63,547 bases of DNA, taken from NCBI RefSeq assembly GCF_021404545.1, contig NZ_JAAWWD010000011.1:1-63547 (forward strand), given 5' to 3'. Both the position numbers and the translations under genes were made by a program. The stretch's first letter is position 1, and every line of letters begins with the position of its first letter. Of the stretch, positions 18,351 to 28,075 are shown one piece after another. Source of the DNA: Aestuariivita sp. (GTDB lineage Bacteria; Pseudomonadota; Alphaproteobacteria; Rhodobacterales; Rhodobacteraceae). Under the pieces are notes generated by a model. It saw only the letters and a program-made list of their open reading frames with translations. It was not told the DNA's origin and ran no database searches.

Positions 18351-20189
18351 ATGGACGATCAGAACAAGAATCTCATCCTGGCAACAGCGCTGAGCTTTGT
18401 CGTCATCCTGGTGTGGTTCGTGATGTTCCCGCCCCCGGAGCCGGAGCCGATTGCGCCCGAAACTGCGCCGGTATCCTCAACGGTCGGCCAGGACGATATC
18501 GCCAGCGCCCCCCGGGCCGCGGGCAGCGGCGACGCTCCGCTGGATCTGCAAGCAGAGACGCGGCAAGACGCACTTGCCGCAGCCCCGCGTATCGAGATCG
18601 ACACGCCACGCCTGACGGGCTCCATCTCCTTGCTTGGCGGTCGGATCGACGACCTGTCGCTCAAGGATTACCGGGTTGAACTGGACGAGAATTCGAGCAT
18701 TGTGACCATGCTCTCCCCTGTTGACGGGCCCAATGCCTATTACGCGCTCTACGGCTGGGCCGCCGGGACGGGTCTGTCGGCCGATCAGGTGCCCGGCCCC
18801 AACACCTTCTGGACCGTCACCGGCTCGCAAACCCTGACGCCAGATACCCCCGTGACGCTCAGCTGGAACAACGGAGCGGGCCTGATCTTTAGCAGGACCA
18901 TTGCTGTCGATGCCGATTACATGTTCGACATCACACAGTCGGTCGAGAACACCAGTGGCGGCACGGTCTCGCTTGCACCCTACGGGATCATCGCCCGTCA
19001 TGGGGAGCCGCAGGACCTGAAGAATTTCTTCATCCTGCATGAAGGGGCCATTGCGATGGCCGATGGTGAGCTGATCGAGACCGATTATGACGATATCGAC
19101 CCGGCAGCCAGCCATCAAGCCACCACCGTAGCCGAAAACGGCTGGACGGGATTCACCGATCACTACTGGATGACCACACTCATTCCGCGCCCGGGCTCCG
19201 GATTTGAGTTCAGCACGGTCCACGATCCCGGTCGGGACATCTATCAGACGACGACCAAGCTGCCGACGATCACTCTGGCAGTGCAGGACGTGGCCGAGTT
19301 TTCCACCCAGCTGTTCGCAGGGGCCAAGGAATGGGACGCGATCCGCACGTATCAGAGCGAAGGAGTCCAGGGCTTTATCGACAGCATCGACTGGGGCTGG
19401 TTCTTTTTCCTGACAAAGCCGATCTTTTGGCTGCTGCATGAGTTGAACATCCTGATCGGCAATATGGGCTGGTCGATCATCGCGCTGACGCTGATCATCA
19501 AGGCGGTTCTGTTGCCGCTGGCTTACAAATCCTATGTCTCCATGGCCAAGATGAAAGAGCTGCAGCCGCAGATGGAGGCGCTGAAAGAGCGCGCCGGCGA
19601 CGACCGCCAAAAGCTGCAACAGGGGATGATGGAGCTTTACAAGAAGGAAAAGGTGAACCCCGCCGCGGGCTGTTTGCCCATCCTTTTGCAGATCCCGATC
19701 TTCTTCTCGCTCTATAAGGTGATCTTTGTCACGATCGAGCTGCGGCATGCGCCCTGGCTGGGCCCGTTCCAGGATCTGAGCGCGCCCGATCCCACCTCGA
19801 TTCTCAACCTCTTTGGCCTGCTGGGCAATGCGGGGCCCGAGCCCGGTTCGATCATGGCGCTGGTCTTTATCGGGATCTTGCCACTGCTTTTGGGTATCTC
19901 GATGTGGCTTCAGCAAAAGCTGAACCCGGCACCGACCGATCCCACGCAAAAGATGGTGTTCGCCTGGTTGCCTTGGGTGTTCATGTTCATGTTGGGCGGC
20001 TTTGCCAGCGGTCTGGTGATCTACTGGATTGCCAACAACACGATCACCTTCATGCAGCAATATGCCATTATGCGCAGCCAAGGTTATAAACCGGATGTGT
20101 TCGGCAACATCCTCCAAGGCTTCAAAAAGGGCGCTGAGGCGGGTGCCAAGCCCGCAGCCAAGCCCAAGGGCGGCAAGGACAAGAGCTGA
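18351..20189 (+). CDS. yidC: Membrane protein insertase YidC
   Basis: 612 residues, a typical Gram-negative length. It has an N-terminal anchor at about 8-27, a periplasmic P1 domain, then the conserved insertase core with WGWFFFLTKPIFWLLHELN and later transmembrane helices, ending in a Lys-rich tail. It inserts inner membrane proteins alone or with Sec. ATG 18351 has a GAGGTGG-like site. It overlaps the MOSC gene by one base and starts a four-gene run yidC-MOSC-engB-argB. Confidence 0.97.
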   Translation: MDDQNKNLILATALSFVVILVWFVMFPPPEPEPIAPETAPVSSTVGQDDIASAPRAAGSGDAPLDLQAETRQDALAAAPRIEIDTPRLTGSISLLGGRIDDLSLKDYRVELDENSSIVTMLSPVDGPNAYYALYGWAAGTGLSADQVPGPNTFWTVTGSQTLTPDTPVTLSWNNGAGLIFSRTIAVDADYMFDITQSVENTSGGTVSLAPYGIIARHGEPQDLKNFFILHEGAIAMADGELIETDYDDIDPAASHQATTVAENGWTGFTDHYWMTTLIPRPGSGFEFSTVHDPGRDIYQTTTKLPTITLAVQDVAEFSTQLFAGAKEWDAIRTYQSEGVQGFIDSIDWGWFFFLTKPIFWLLHELNILIGNMGWSIIALTLIIKAVLLPLAYKSYVSMAKMKELQPQMEALKERAGDDRQKLQQGMMELYKKEKVNPAAGCLPILLQIPIFFSLYKVIFVTIELRHAPWLGPFQDLSAPDPTSILNLFGLLGNAGPEPGSIMALVFIGILPLLLGISMWLQQKLNPAPTDPTQKMVFAWLPWVFMFMLGGFASGLVIYWIANNTITFMQQYAIMRSQGYKPDVFGNILQGFKKGAEAGAKPAAKPKGGKDKS

Positions 20190-20941
20190 TGACCGGCAGG
20201 CTCACACAGCTCTGGCGCCATCCGATCAAGAGCCATGGTCGCGAGGCGTTGCGCGGGGTCACCCTGCATCCGGGTCAGGCCATGCCCTGGGACCGGTTCT
20301 GGGCGGTGCAGCATGATCAGTCCAAGCATGATGGCGATGGATGGGCCGCATGCATGAATTTCATGATCGGGACCCGCACGCCCGGCCTGGCCGGTCTATG
20401 GGCCGAATTGAATGAAGAGACACGGCAGATCAGCCTCACCCATGACAAGCTGGGGGCGATGACGTTCCGCCCCGACGATCCAATGGAGGCCAATCAGTTC
20501 CTGGCCTGGGTCGCGCCGCTGATCCCGGAGAATCGTGCGCAGCCCCGCCACATCGTCTCGACCGGGGCGCGCGGGATGACCGACAGCGATTTCCCGTCGG
20601 TGTCGATCATGAACGAAAGCTCGCACCGGGCGGTGTCGCAAAAGCTGGGCCGCCCGCTGGAAGTCGAGCGCTGGCGCGGCAACGTCTGGTTCGACGAGAT
20701 GGCCCCGTGGGAGGAGTTTGACTGGATCGGCAAACAGATCCGCATCGGAGGCAGCGTTCTGGCCGTGCGTGAGCGTATCGAGCGATGCCTGCATACTGCG
20801 GCCAACCCGCGCAGCGGCACCCGCGATGCCGATACGCTGGGCGCGCTGGAAAAGGGCTGGGGCCATCGCGATTTCGGCGTTTATGCCGAAGTGATCGAAG
20901 GCGGCCCCATCGCGATAGGGGACAAGGTCGAGACCCTCTGA
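20189..20941 (+). CDS. MOSC domain protein
   Basis: 250 residues with an N-terminal MOSC_N-like beta barrel (LTQLWRHPIKSHGREAL) and a MOSC domain (FPSVSIMNESSHRAVSQKLG, RWRGNVWFD, CLHTAANPRSGTRD). MOSC proteins bind or pass sulfur or molybdenum cofactor species; the exact substrate is not known. The Cys in ERCLHTAANP corresponds to the conserved MOSC cysteine. It overlaps yidC and engB by one base on each side, so it is translationally coupled. Confidence 0.88.
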   Translation: MTGRLTQLWRHPIKSHGREALRGVTLHPGQAMPWDRFWAVQHDQSKHDGDGWAACMNFMIGTRTPGLAGLWAELNEETRQISLTHDKLGAMTFRPDDPMEANQFLAWVAPLIPENRAQPRHIVSTGARGMTDSDFPSVSIMNESSHRAVSQKLGRPLEVERWRGNVWFDEMAPWEEFDWIGKQIRIGGSVLAVRERIERCLHTAANPRSGTRDADTLGALEKGWGHRDFGVYAEVIEGGPIAIGDKVETL

Positions 20942-21594
20942 TGGACACCCTCCCCTTCCCCCTTGCCGAAAGGCCCGATGACGCGACAGCCGAAAAGGGT
21001 CGCAAGCTATTTGCCGGGCAATGCGATTTCATCAAAGGTGTGGTGGCAATGTCGGGACTGCCCGCGGCCGACCGGCTGGAGGTGTGTTTCGCCGGTCGCT
21101 CGAATGTCGGAAAATCCTCTCTGATCAATGCCCTGACCGGGCGCAACGGTCTGGCCCGGGCCTCGAACACACCGGGGCGAACACAAGAAATCAATTACTT
21201 TGCGCTGGCCGACAGCCACTATCTGGTCGATCTGCCGGGATATGGATACGCCAATGCGCCCCTGCCGGTGGTGGAGAAATGGCAACGCCTGCTCAAGCAA
21301 TATCTGTCGGGCAGACAAACCCTTCGGCGCGCCTTTGTGCTGATCGATGCACGCCATGGCATCAAGGCGGTCGATGAAGAAATCCTCGCGTTGCTCGACA
21401 GTGCGGCGGTCACGTTTCAGTGCGTTCTGACGAAGGCCGACAAAGTCAAGGACAAGGATCGCGCGCGGGTGCTGGACCAGGTCCGCGAGAAACTGTCCAA
21501 ACACCCCGCCGCATTTCCCGAGATCGTACTGACCTCCAGCGAGAAGGGCGACGGGATCGCGACGTTGCGCGCGATTGTGGCCGGGATCACCTGA
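20941..21594 (+). CDS. engB: Ribosome biogenesis GTP-binding protein EngB/YihA/YsxC
   Basis: A 217-residue GTPase of the TrmE-Era-EngA-EngB class needed for large-subunit maturation. The G motifs are complete: G1 GRSNVGKSS near residue 51, G2 area NTPGRTQ, G3 DLPGYGYA, G4 TKAD near 162. The start codon shares one base with the MOSC stop. Confidence 0.96.
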   Translation: MDTLPFPLAERPDDATAEKGRKLFAGQCDFIKGVVAMSGLPAADRLEVCFAGRSNVGKSSLINALTGRNGLARASNTPGRTQEINYFALADSHYLVDLPGYGYANAPLPVVEKWQRLLKQYLSGRQTLRRAFVLIDARHGIKAVDEEILALLDSAAVTFQCVLTKADKVKDKDRARVLDQVREKLSKHPAAFPEIVLTSSEKGDGIATLRAIVAGIT

Positions 21595-21709
21595 CCGGGC
21601 CTCGCGCACGGCCAGCCCCGAGGCCCAAAATTTTCTGCGAAAATTATTGCCGTCAGCATTGAAGCCGATCACAAAGGCGCGCAACAAACCCAAGACAAAG
21701 GCAAAAACG

Positions 21710-22570
21710 ATGAACCGGGACTGGATCGCAACCGCTGAAACCCTGTCACGTGCGCTGCCATTTCTCCAGCGCTATGCGGGTGCGACAGTGGTGATCAAGC
21801 TGGGCGGCCATGCCATGGGCAGCGATGCGGCGATGCAGAGTTTCGCGCGTGACGTCGTGCTGATGCGGCAGGTTGGCGTTAATCCGGTCATCGTTCACGG
21901 CGGCGGCCCGATGATCAACGCGATGCTCGACAGGCTTGGGATCCAATCGGATTTCGTACACGGCAAACGGGTCACGGATGCCGCCACGGTCGAGGTCGTC
22001 GAGATGGTCCTGTCCGGCCTCGTCAACAAGCGCATCGTGCAGGCCATCGGGCGGCAGGGTGGGCGCGCTGTGGGCCTGTCGGGTAAGGACGCTGGCTTGA
22101 TCACCTGCACGCAGACAGATGTCGATCTGGGGTTTGTGGGAACGCCTACCAAAGTTGATCCCGCTATCCTGCGTGGCCTGTTCGATCTGAACACCATCCC
22201 GGTGATCGCCCCGCTGGGCGCAGGCGAGGATGGTGAGACCTTTAACATAAACGGCGACACCGCGGCCGGGGCCATCGCAGGTGCGCTGAAGGCAGACAGG
22301 CTGTTGCTGCTGACCGATGTCTCTGGCGTTATGACCCCAGACAAGGAGCTTGTCGCTGAGCTGACAGCCCCGCAAATCACCGCAATGATCGCCGATGGTA
22401 CCATTGCCGGAGGCATGATCCCCAAGACCGAAACGGCGCTTCATGCGCTCCGCGAGGGGGTGCGCGGTGTCGTCATCCTCGATGGGCGTGTGACCAATGC
22501 AGTTCTGCTGGAGCTGTTTACCGAACAGGGGCCCGGGACGCTCATCCGGCCCCAGACGCGGCCGGAATGA
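21710..22570 (+). CDS. argB: Acetylglutamate kinase
   Basis: Second step of arginine biosynthesis: phosphorylates N-acetylglutamate using ATP. The 286 residues carry [15 protein letters not shown] and the C-terminal GGMIPK segment found in arginine-sensitive forms. The start at MNRDWIA (21710) is preferred because upstream codons overlap the engB 3' region. Confidence 0.96.
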   Translation: MNRDWIATAETLSRALPFLQRYAGATVVIKLGGHAMGSDAAMQSFARDVVLMRQVGVNPVIVHGGGPMINAMLDRLGIQSDFVHGKRVTDAATVEVVEMVLSGLVNKRIVQAIGRQGGRAVGLSGKDAGLITCTQTDVDLGFVGTPTKVDPAILRGLFDLNTIPVIAPLGAGEDGETFNINGDTAAGAIAGALKADRLLLLTDVSGVMTPDKELVAELTAPQITAMIADGTIAGGMIPKTETALHALREGVRGVVILDGRVTNAVLLELFTEQGPGTLIRPQTRPE

Positions 22571-22627
22571 CAGGTTTGTGTCTGGCTCGGGCTTGTCGTA
22601 CAAGGCCGGGGACATAATCTGAGGCCT

Positions 22628-23422
22628 ATGGAAAACGAGACGATCATCCGGTTTGGCGTCTTTCTGGGCCTGTTTGCCCTCTTTGCTTTGGCCGAAACGC
22701 TGGCGCCGCGCCGCGCGCGCGTCCAGCCACGCGCCCATCGCTGGCTGACCAACTGGACGATCACCGCGCTCAACACCGTGACATTGCGCGCCCTGGCCTT
22801 TGGTCTGCCGCTTTTGGCGGTGGGGGCTGCGGTCGATGCCGCCCAGAACGGCTGGGGCCTTTTCAACCTTATCAGCTGGCCAGTGTGGCTGGAGTTCGTG
22901 TTGGCCGTTCTGATCCTGGATTTTGCCATATGGCTCCAGCATCTGATCACCCACAAGATCCCCATTCTGTGGCGCCTGCATCGGGTTCATCACGCCGACC
23001 GGGATATGGATGTGACCACCGCGATCAGGTTCCACCCGGTAGAGATTGCGCTTTCGATGGTCCTGAAAGTCGGGCTGGTCTACCTCTTGGGGCCCGCCGC
23101 CCTGGCCGTGATCGTGTTTGAGATCCTGCTCAATGGCACGGCGATGTTCAACCATGCCAATATCCGGCTACCCCTTGGGCTGGACCGGGCGCTGCGGATG
23201 GTGCTTGTCACACCGGACATGCACCGCGTGCATCATTCGGTGCATCGCCACGAGCATGACAGCAATTACGGCTTTGCCCTGTCGATCTGGGACCGCGCCT
23301 TTCGAACCTATATCCCGCAACCGGCCAAAGGTCATGATGAGATGACTATCGGGCTGGAATGGCAAGACGACAAGCCCGCGCGGCTGGGCTGGAGCTTGAC
23401 CCTCCCGTTTCGCCGGACATGA
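22628..23422 (+). CDS. Sterol desaturase/fatty acid hydroxylase family protein
   Basis: A 264-residue integral membrane di-iron enzyme candidate. The histidine clusters that bind the metal pair are all present: QHLITH near 105, HRVHHADRD near 117, HRVHHSVHRHEHD near 199. There are about four membrane helices. The substrate (fatty acid, carotenoid or sterol-like lipid) cannot be deduced. It overlaps the next gene by four bases (ATGA). Confidence 0.88.
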   Translation: MENETIIRFGVFLGLFALFALAETLAPRRARVQPRAHRWLTNWTITALNTVTLRALAFGLPLLAVGAAVDAAQNGWGLFNLISWPVWLEFVLAVLILDFAIWLQHLITHKIPILWRLHRVHHADRDMDVTTAIRFHPVEIALSMVLKVGLVYLLGPAALAVIVFEILLNGTAMFNHANIRLPLGLDRALRMVLVTPDMHRVHHSVHRHEHDSNYGFALSIWDRAFRTYIPQPAKGHDEMTIGLEWQDDKPARLGWSLTLPFRRT

Positions 23423-24072
23423 GCTATGACACGCTCTCAGAGGCTGCTGAGGTCCGGTATCTGACCATTCTGGGCGGGTTTCATCCCACAGAGGAGGACG
23501 GCGTGCCGGAAGGCACACAGACCCTCTTGATGCTGGGGCCCGATGAGCCGCGTTTTTGGCCTGCGATGACCTCTTCCGCAGAATGGCAGGAAGGCACCCC
23601 CGATCCTGTGGACCGATGGTCCGAAAGGGTCATCACCGACTGGGCCGAGGAGATCGGGGCCGTACCCCTCTTTCCCTTCGGCGGCGCACCCTATCTGCCG
23701 TTCTTTTCCTGGGCCACGCGGACAGGGCGCGTGCATGCCTCACCCATCCTGCTGCTGGTCCATGATCACGCGGGACTTTTTGTGTCGTTCCGCGGGGCGC
23801 TGGCGCTGCCTGACCGGTTGGCGCTGCCTGCGCGGCCGCCCAACCCCTGTGACGGCTGTGCCGAACGCCCCTGCCTCAGCAGCTGCCCGGTCGACGCTTT
23901 GCAGCCAGAGGGTTATGATGTTCCCGCATGCCGGACTCATATCCGGGGAGAGGATCTTGGCGGATGCCTGGGACAGGGATGCGCCGCGCGCAGAGCCTGC
24001 CCGGTGTCGCGCCGCTTTGGCCGCCTGCCTGCACAATCGGCCTATCATATGGAGCGGTTCTTACACCCATGA
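23419..24072 (+). CDS. Ferredoxin-like 4Fe-4S protein
   Basis: 217 residues. The C-terminal third holds eight cysteines in a two-cluster layout (CDGCAERPCLSSCP, then C-x9-C within CRTHIRGEDLGGC and CLGQGCAARRACP), similar to the iron-sulfur part of QueG-type proteins. The cobalamin-binding QueG domain is absent. It is linked by ATGA overlaps to genes on both sides. Likely an electron carrier or a small reductase; function unknown. Confidence 0.75.
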   Translation: MSYDTLSEAAEVRYLTILGGFHPTEEDGVPEGTQTLLMLGPDEPRFWPAMTSSAEWQEGTPDPVDRWSERVITDWAEEIGAVPLFPFGGAPYLPFFSWATRTGRVHASPILLLVHDHAGLFVSFRGALALPDRLALPARPPNPCDGCAERPCLSSCPVDALQPEGYDVPACRTHIRGEDLGGCLGQGCAARRACPVSRRFGRLPAQSAYHMERFLHP

Positions 24073-24563
24073 CAGTGACACTGATCCTGATGCGCCATGC
24101 CAAGTCTGCCTGGGACATCCCGGGGCTACCCGATCATGACCGGCCGTTGAATGGCAGGGGCCGCAGATCGGCGCAGGCTCTGGGCAAATGGCTCAAGACC
24201 AAGGGGCTGGTGCCGGACGAGGTCTTAAGCTCCTCATCGACCCGGACAGGGCAGACCTATGACGGTTTGGGGCTGAGTGTTGAGCCACACTATACACGCA
24301 GGCTTTATCACGCGGACCCGGAACAGATGTGGCATGTCCTTGCCGATGCGGGCGGGCGAACCGTTTTGATGCTGGGACATAATCCAGCCATTTCGGAGTT
24401 CGCGGAGGAGTTGGTGGACGTCGCTCCGGATCATGCGCGGTTCTGGGATTATCCGACGGGGGCGACCCTGGTTGTTACATTCGAGGCCGACGGCTGGGCT
24501 GGCGTTCGGCCCGGAACCGGGCGCGTTGCGCATTTCGTCATACCGCGTGAGCTGATGAAATAG
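24069..24563 (+). CDS. SixA-like histidine phosphatase
   Basis: A 164-residue member of the histidine phosphatase (phosphoglycerate mutase-like) superfamily. The phosphohistidine motif LMRHAKSAW is near residue 8, followed by LNGRGRR, SSSTRTGQT and the second catalytic HNP (LMLGHNPAIS). The closest match is the SixA/phosphohistidine phosphatase group. It is the last gene of the overlapping trio with the desaturase and ferredoxin genes and is followed by a REP pair. Confidence 0.85.
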   Translation: MTVTLILMRHAKSAWDIPGLPDHDRPLNGRGRRSAQALGKWLKTKGLVPDEVLSSSSTRTGQTYDGLGLSVEPHYTRRLYHADPEQMWHVLADAGGRTVLMLGHNPAISEFAEELVDVAPDHARFWDYPTGATLVVTFEADGWAGVRPGTGRVAHFVIPRELMK

Positions 24564-24567
24564 CAAA

Positions 24568-24625
24568 GGCGGGACAAGTCCCGCCCTACGCCGACCTCAA
24601 GATGTAGGGCGGGACTTGTCCCGCC
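24568..24625. repeat. REP-like pair, locus A
   Basis: GGCGGGACAAGTCCCGCC plus CTACG (24568-24590) and its inverted partner GTAG plus GGCGGGACTTGTCCCGCC (24604-24625). Each unit is itself a palindrome, and the two units face each other across 13 bases. The locus is between the convergent phosphatase and bztD genes, where it may also act as a terminator. Confidence 0.8.
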
Positions 24626-24632
24626 CCACCGG

Positions 24633-25418
24633 TCAATGACCCAGGATCTGGCTGAGGAAGAGCTGCGTGCGTGGGCTCTTTGGATTGTTGAAGAATTCCT
24701 CGGGCTCATTCTGCTCCACGATCTGGCCTTCATCCATAAAGATCACGCGGTTGGCGACCTTGCGGGCAAAGCCCATCTCATGGGTCACGCACAGCATGGT
24801 CATGCCTTCTTCGGCAAGCTGCACCATCGTATCCAGCACCTCCGAGATCATTTCGGGGTCCAGAGCAGATGTCGGTTCGTCAAAGAGCATGATGCGCGGA
24901 CGCATGCACAGCGACCGGGCAATCGCCACACGCTGCTGCTGACCGCCCGAAAGCTGACCGGGGTATTTGTCGGCCTGCTCGGGGATCTTGACTTTCTCGA
25001 GGAAATGCATCGCGATTTCCTCGGCCTCTTTCTTGGGCGTCTTGCGCACCCAGATCGGGGCAAGGGTACAGTTCTCCAGAATCGACAGATGCGGGAACAG
25101 GTTGAAGTGTTGAAAGCACATCCCAACCTCGGACCGGATCCTGTCGATATTCTTGATGTCCGACGACAGCACGGTGCCATCCACGGTGATCTTGCCCGCC
25201 TGGTGTTCTTCCAGCGCGTTGATACAGCGGATCAACGTTGATTTCCCGGACCCCGACGGCCCCGCGATAACGATCCGTTCGCCGCGATAGACGGTCAGAT
25301 CGATGTCGCGCAGCACGTGGAAGGTGCCGAACCATTTGTTCATGCTCTCGATCGAGATCGCAACCTCGTCCGAGACCGCCATGTCCACATCATGTGTTTC
25401 AGGAACAACGTCATTCAT
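24633..25418 (-). CDS. bztD: Glutamate/glutamine/aspartate/asparagine ABC transporter ATPase BztD
   Basis: 261-residue ATPase of the polar amino acid importer class. Walker [11 protein letters not shown]-loop region [10 protein letters not shown], signature [15 protein letters not shown], Walker [15 protein letters not shown] and switch His in THEMGFA are all present. It is the last gene of the bztABCD order on the minus strand, 11 bases after bztC. The bzt name rests on gene order and the unusual sizes of the two permeases; aapP is the equivalent name in rhizobia. Confidence 0.92.
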   Translation of the reverse strand: MNDVVPETHDVDMAVSDEVAISIESMNKWFGTFHVLRDIDLTVYRGERIVIAGPSGSGKSTLIRCINALEEHQAGKITVDGTVLSSDIKNIDRIRSEVGMCFQHFNLFPHLSILENCTLAPIWVRKTPKKEAEEIAMHFLEKVKIPEQADKYPGQLSGGQQQRVAIARSLCMRPRIMLFDEPTSALDPEMISEVLDTMVQLAEEGMTMLCVTHEMGFARKVANRVIFMDEGQIVEQNEPEEFFNNPKSPRTQLFLSQILGH

Positions 25419-25429
25419 GGTCCCACTCC

Positions 25430-26725
25430 TTATCGGTGGTCAGTCGCAAGCTGTCGTTCCAGCCATTGCGAGTATTGTGAAATGCCATAGCACACGACAA
25501 AGAACAGCATCGAGGCAAAGAGCCAAAGCTCCCAATAGACCCCGTTCCAGTCGGTCGAGGCGAGGATCGGCCCGCGGATCATGCCGACGAGATCGAACAT
25601 CGAGATAACCGACACCAGCGTCGTATCCTTGAAAAGACCCACTGCCACGTTCACGATTCCGGGGATCGAGATCTTTAGCGCCTGCGGCAGGATAATCAGC
25701 CGCATGGATTGCGCGTAATCCAGACCCAGGCTGTCGGCGGCCTCGTATTGGCCGCGCGGCAAGGCAGCGAGGCCACCCCGGATCACCTCGGCGATATAGG
25801 CCGCGGCGAACATGGTGATCATGATGATCACCCGCAGGATCAGGTCGAAATTCGTCCCCGGCGGCAGGAAATAGGCCAGAACCACATTTGCCACGAACAA
25901 GAGCGTGATCAGCGGCACGCCCCGGATGAACTCGATAAAGACCACGCAGATCCATTTAATGATCGGCATGGAGCTTTGACGGCCCAGCGCCAGCATGATG
26001 CCCAGGGGCAACGACAGCGACACACAGACCACGCCGAGGATCATGTTCAGCATGAACCCGCCCATATCGCGCGAAGGCACCGCCTCCAGGGCGATAAAGC
26101 CGGGCATGGCGCCGATGACAAAGCCTCCCAGCCACCATGTAACCATGGCGGCGGCGACACCGCCGAAAAAGCCCATCGCAAAGCTGTCGGCCACATAGCG
26201 GTTATAGACAGCATACCCGACCCCAACACCGATCAGCGCCACAATGGGCACCATGATGGTTCCGCCCCAGATCAGCCAAAACGCAATAAAGGGGTAAAGC
26301 CCGGTGAAGATCAGCAGCTTGCGCGGCAGATGCATGAAAAGAACCGGTGCCAGCGCCGCGATCAGCAGCACAAAGGCCACGGTCGGCCGCCAGTACTGGT
26401 CGCTGGGATAGGCGATACCGAACAAGAGCTGGTTCCAGCGTTCACTGAGGACCGAGAAACAGCCGCCCGTGGCGCCGTCCAGAACCTCCCGGCATTCGCG
26501 GATGTTCGATGTGGTCCAAACCCCGTTCAGAAGCCACGGCAAGGATCCGGCCAGGATCAGATAGATCACATAAAGCGAGACCAGCGTAAGCAGCGACCCC
26601 CACGGCCCGTTAAAGAGGTTCTGGCGCACCCATTTGACCGCACCCGTCTCGATCGTGGGCGGCGGTTGCTGGGGCAGCTGCGTTTCGCGGACATAAGCGA
26701 CGGAATGTGCATGTGTATCGGACAT
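25430..26725 (-). CDS. bztC: Amino acid ABC transporter permease BztC
   Basis: A 431-residue permease, much longer than usual HisM-type permeases because of an extra membrane region and loop in the N-terminal half, as in BztC/AapM. The C-terminal 200 residues carry the transport motif [22 protein letters not shown]. It forms a heterodimer with BztB. One base separates it from the bztB stop. Confidence 0.92.
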   Translation of the reverse strand: MSDTHAHSVAYVRETQLPQQPPPTIETGAVKWVRQNLFNGPWGSLLTLVSLYVIYLILAGSLPWLLNGVWTTSNIRECREVLDGATGGCFSVLSERWNQLLFGIAYPSDQYWRPTVAFVLLIAALAPVLFMHLPRKLLIFTGLYPFIAFWLIWGGTIMVPIVALIGVGVGYAVYNRYVADSFAMGFFGGVAAAMVTWWLGGFVIGAMPGFIALEAVPSRDMGGFMLNMILGVVCVSLSLPLGIMLALGRQSSMPIIKWICVVFIEFIRGVPLITLLFVANVVLAYFLPPGTNFDLILRVIIMITMFAAAYIAEVIRGGLAALPRGQYEAADSLGLDYAQSMRLIILPQALKISIPGIVNVAVGLFKDTTLVSVISMFDLVGMIRGPILASTDWNGVYWELWLFASMLFFVVCYGISQYSQWLERQLATDHR

Positions 26726-26726
26726 C

Positions 26727-27947
26727 TCAGCGCTCCTTCAGGCTCACGGCCCGGTTATAGAGGTTCATCACGGTCGAGATGCTCAGCGAAATCACCAGAT
26801 AGAACAGCATGAGCAACAAAACGGATTCGATGGCCCGGCCGGTCTGGTTGAGGGTGATGCCGCCCAGCGTGGCCGTGATATCGGCATATCCGACCGCAAT
26901 CGCCAGCGATGAGTTCTTGGTGATGTTGAGATATTGCGAAATCAGCGGCGGTATGATCACCCGAAGCGCCTGGGGCAGCACGACCAGGTTCATCACCCGG
27001 TTGGGGCGCAGCCCCAGGGAGGCCGCGGCCTCGGTCTGGCCCTTGGAGACGGCCTGAATACCGGCCCGCACATTCTCGGCGATGAACGCACCAGTATAAA
27101 TCGCGAGCGCGAACCAGAGTGCTATCAGCGGCGCGCCGATCTGGATTCCGCCACGCAGGTTGAACCGGTTGGCCAAGGGATCGGGCGTATCAAGCGTGAT
27201 CGGCTGGCCCAGCACATAGAACGCGATGACCGCAGGCAGGATCAGGATCGCGACGCTTGGCCAGGCCATCGGCAACAGGCGCCCGGTGTTGAAAAGCAGC
27301 TTCTTGGCATAAGACCGATACGCGAACATCGCCATGATCGAGGCCAGGAGGATCACCACAACGGCCATGCCGCCCGAGCCCAGCACCGGGGCAGGGATAT
27401 AAATGCCCCGATTGGTGAAGGCGAACATGCCCAGCGTCAGATCCACATCCGGATCCTCGCCCAGATAGGCGCGCGCGCCGGGCAGAACGGCGGTGATAAC
27501 GGTAAAGATGATGATGATCCAGATCAGCACCGGCACGTTGCGGAACGCCTCGACATAGATCGACATCAGCTTGGAAATCAGCCAGTTGTTCGACAAGCGC
27601 AACACACCGGCTATGACGCCGAGGATAGTTGCGGTCACACAGGCCAGGAACGCCACAAGGAGCGTGTTGAGCACGCCCACGATGGTCGCGTCCCAATGGC
27701 TGGACTGGCTGGTATATTCGATCAGCCGCTGGTTAATATCGTAACCGGCCGGCTCACCCAGAAATCCATAAGAAATGTTCAGCCCCGCTTCGGCGAGATT
27801 ATATGCGAGGTTGCTGCCCAGATAGGCGAAGGCCGCTATCAGCAGGATCAATGCAATGAACTGAAAGGTATATGACCGATACCGCGTGTCGTTCAGCAGC
27901 ATCGACACCTTAAACGACCCCTGTGGAGGGTCTGTGAGCGTCGTCAT
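26727..27947 (-). CDS. bztB: Amino acid ABC transporter permease BztB
   Basis: A 406-residue permease with about eight membrane segments. The coupling motif near residue 300 reads ENVRAGIQAVSKGQTEAAASLGL. Like its partner it is longer than standard permeases, matching BztB/AapQ. It is separated from bztA by 128 bases that contain a 15-bp hairpin, so it may be expressed at a lower level than the binding protein. Confidence 0.92.
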   Translation of the reverse strand: MTTLTDPPQGSFKVSMLLNDTRYRSYTFQFIALILLIAAFAYLGSNLAYNLAEAGLNISYGFLGEPAGYDINQRLIEYTSQSSHWDATIVGVLNTLLVAFLACVTATILGVIAGVLRLSNNWLISKLMSIYVEAFRNVPVLIWIIIIFTVITAVLPGARAYLGEDPDVDLTLGMFAFTNRGIYIPAPVLGSGGMAVVVILLASIMAMFAYRSYAKKLLFNTGRLLPMAWPSVAILILPAVIAFYVLGQPITLDTPDPLANRFNLRGGIQIGAPLIALWFALAIYTGAFIAENVRAGIQAVSKGQTEAAASLGLRPNRVMNLVVLPQALRVIIPPLISQYLNITKNSSLAIAVGYADITATLGGITLNQTGRAIESVLLLMLFYLVISLSISTVMNLYNRAVSLKER

Positions 27948-28031
27948 ATGGGTGGTCCCCTGTCTGTCGTCGTCCGGTGTTTGGTTAAGGTTGGGCTATG
28001 TTGCCCGGGTACCGGATCGTCCCGTAAAGGT

Positions 28032-28063
28032 GGAAGGGCGCAGAGATGTCTCTGCGCCCTTCC
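28032..28063 (-). terminator. Intercistronic hairpin between bztA and bztB
   Basis: GGAAGGGCGCAGAGA (28032-28046) is perfectly complementary to 28049-28063, leaving almost no loop. No U-tract follows on the minus strand, so it is more likely a 3'-end stabiliser or partial terminator that raises bztA mRNA relative to bztBCD, as seen in other binding protein operons. Confidence 0.7.
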
Positions 28064-28075
28064 CAAGTCATGGTC

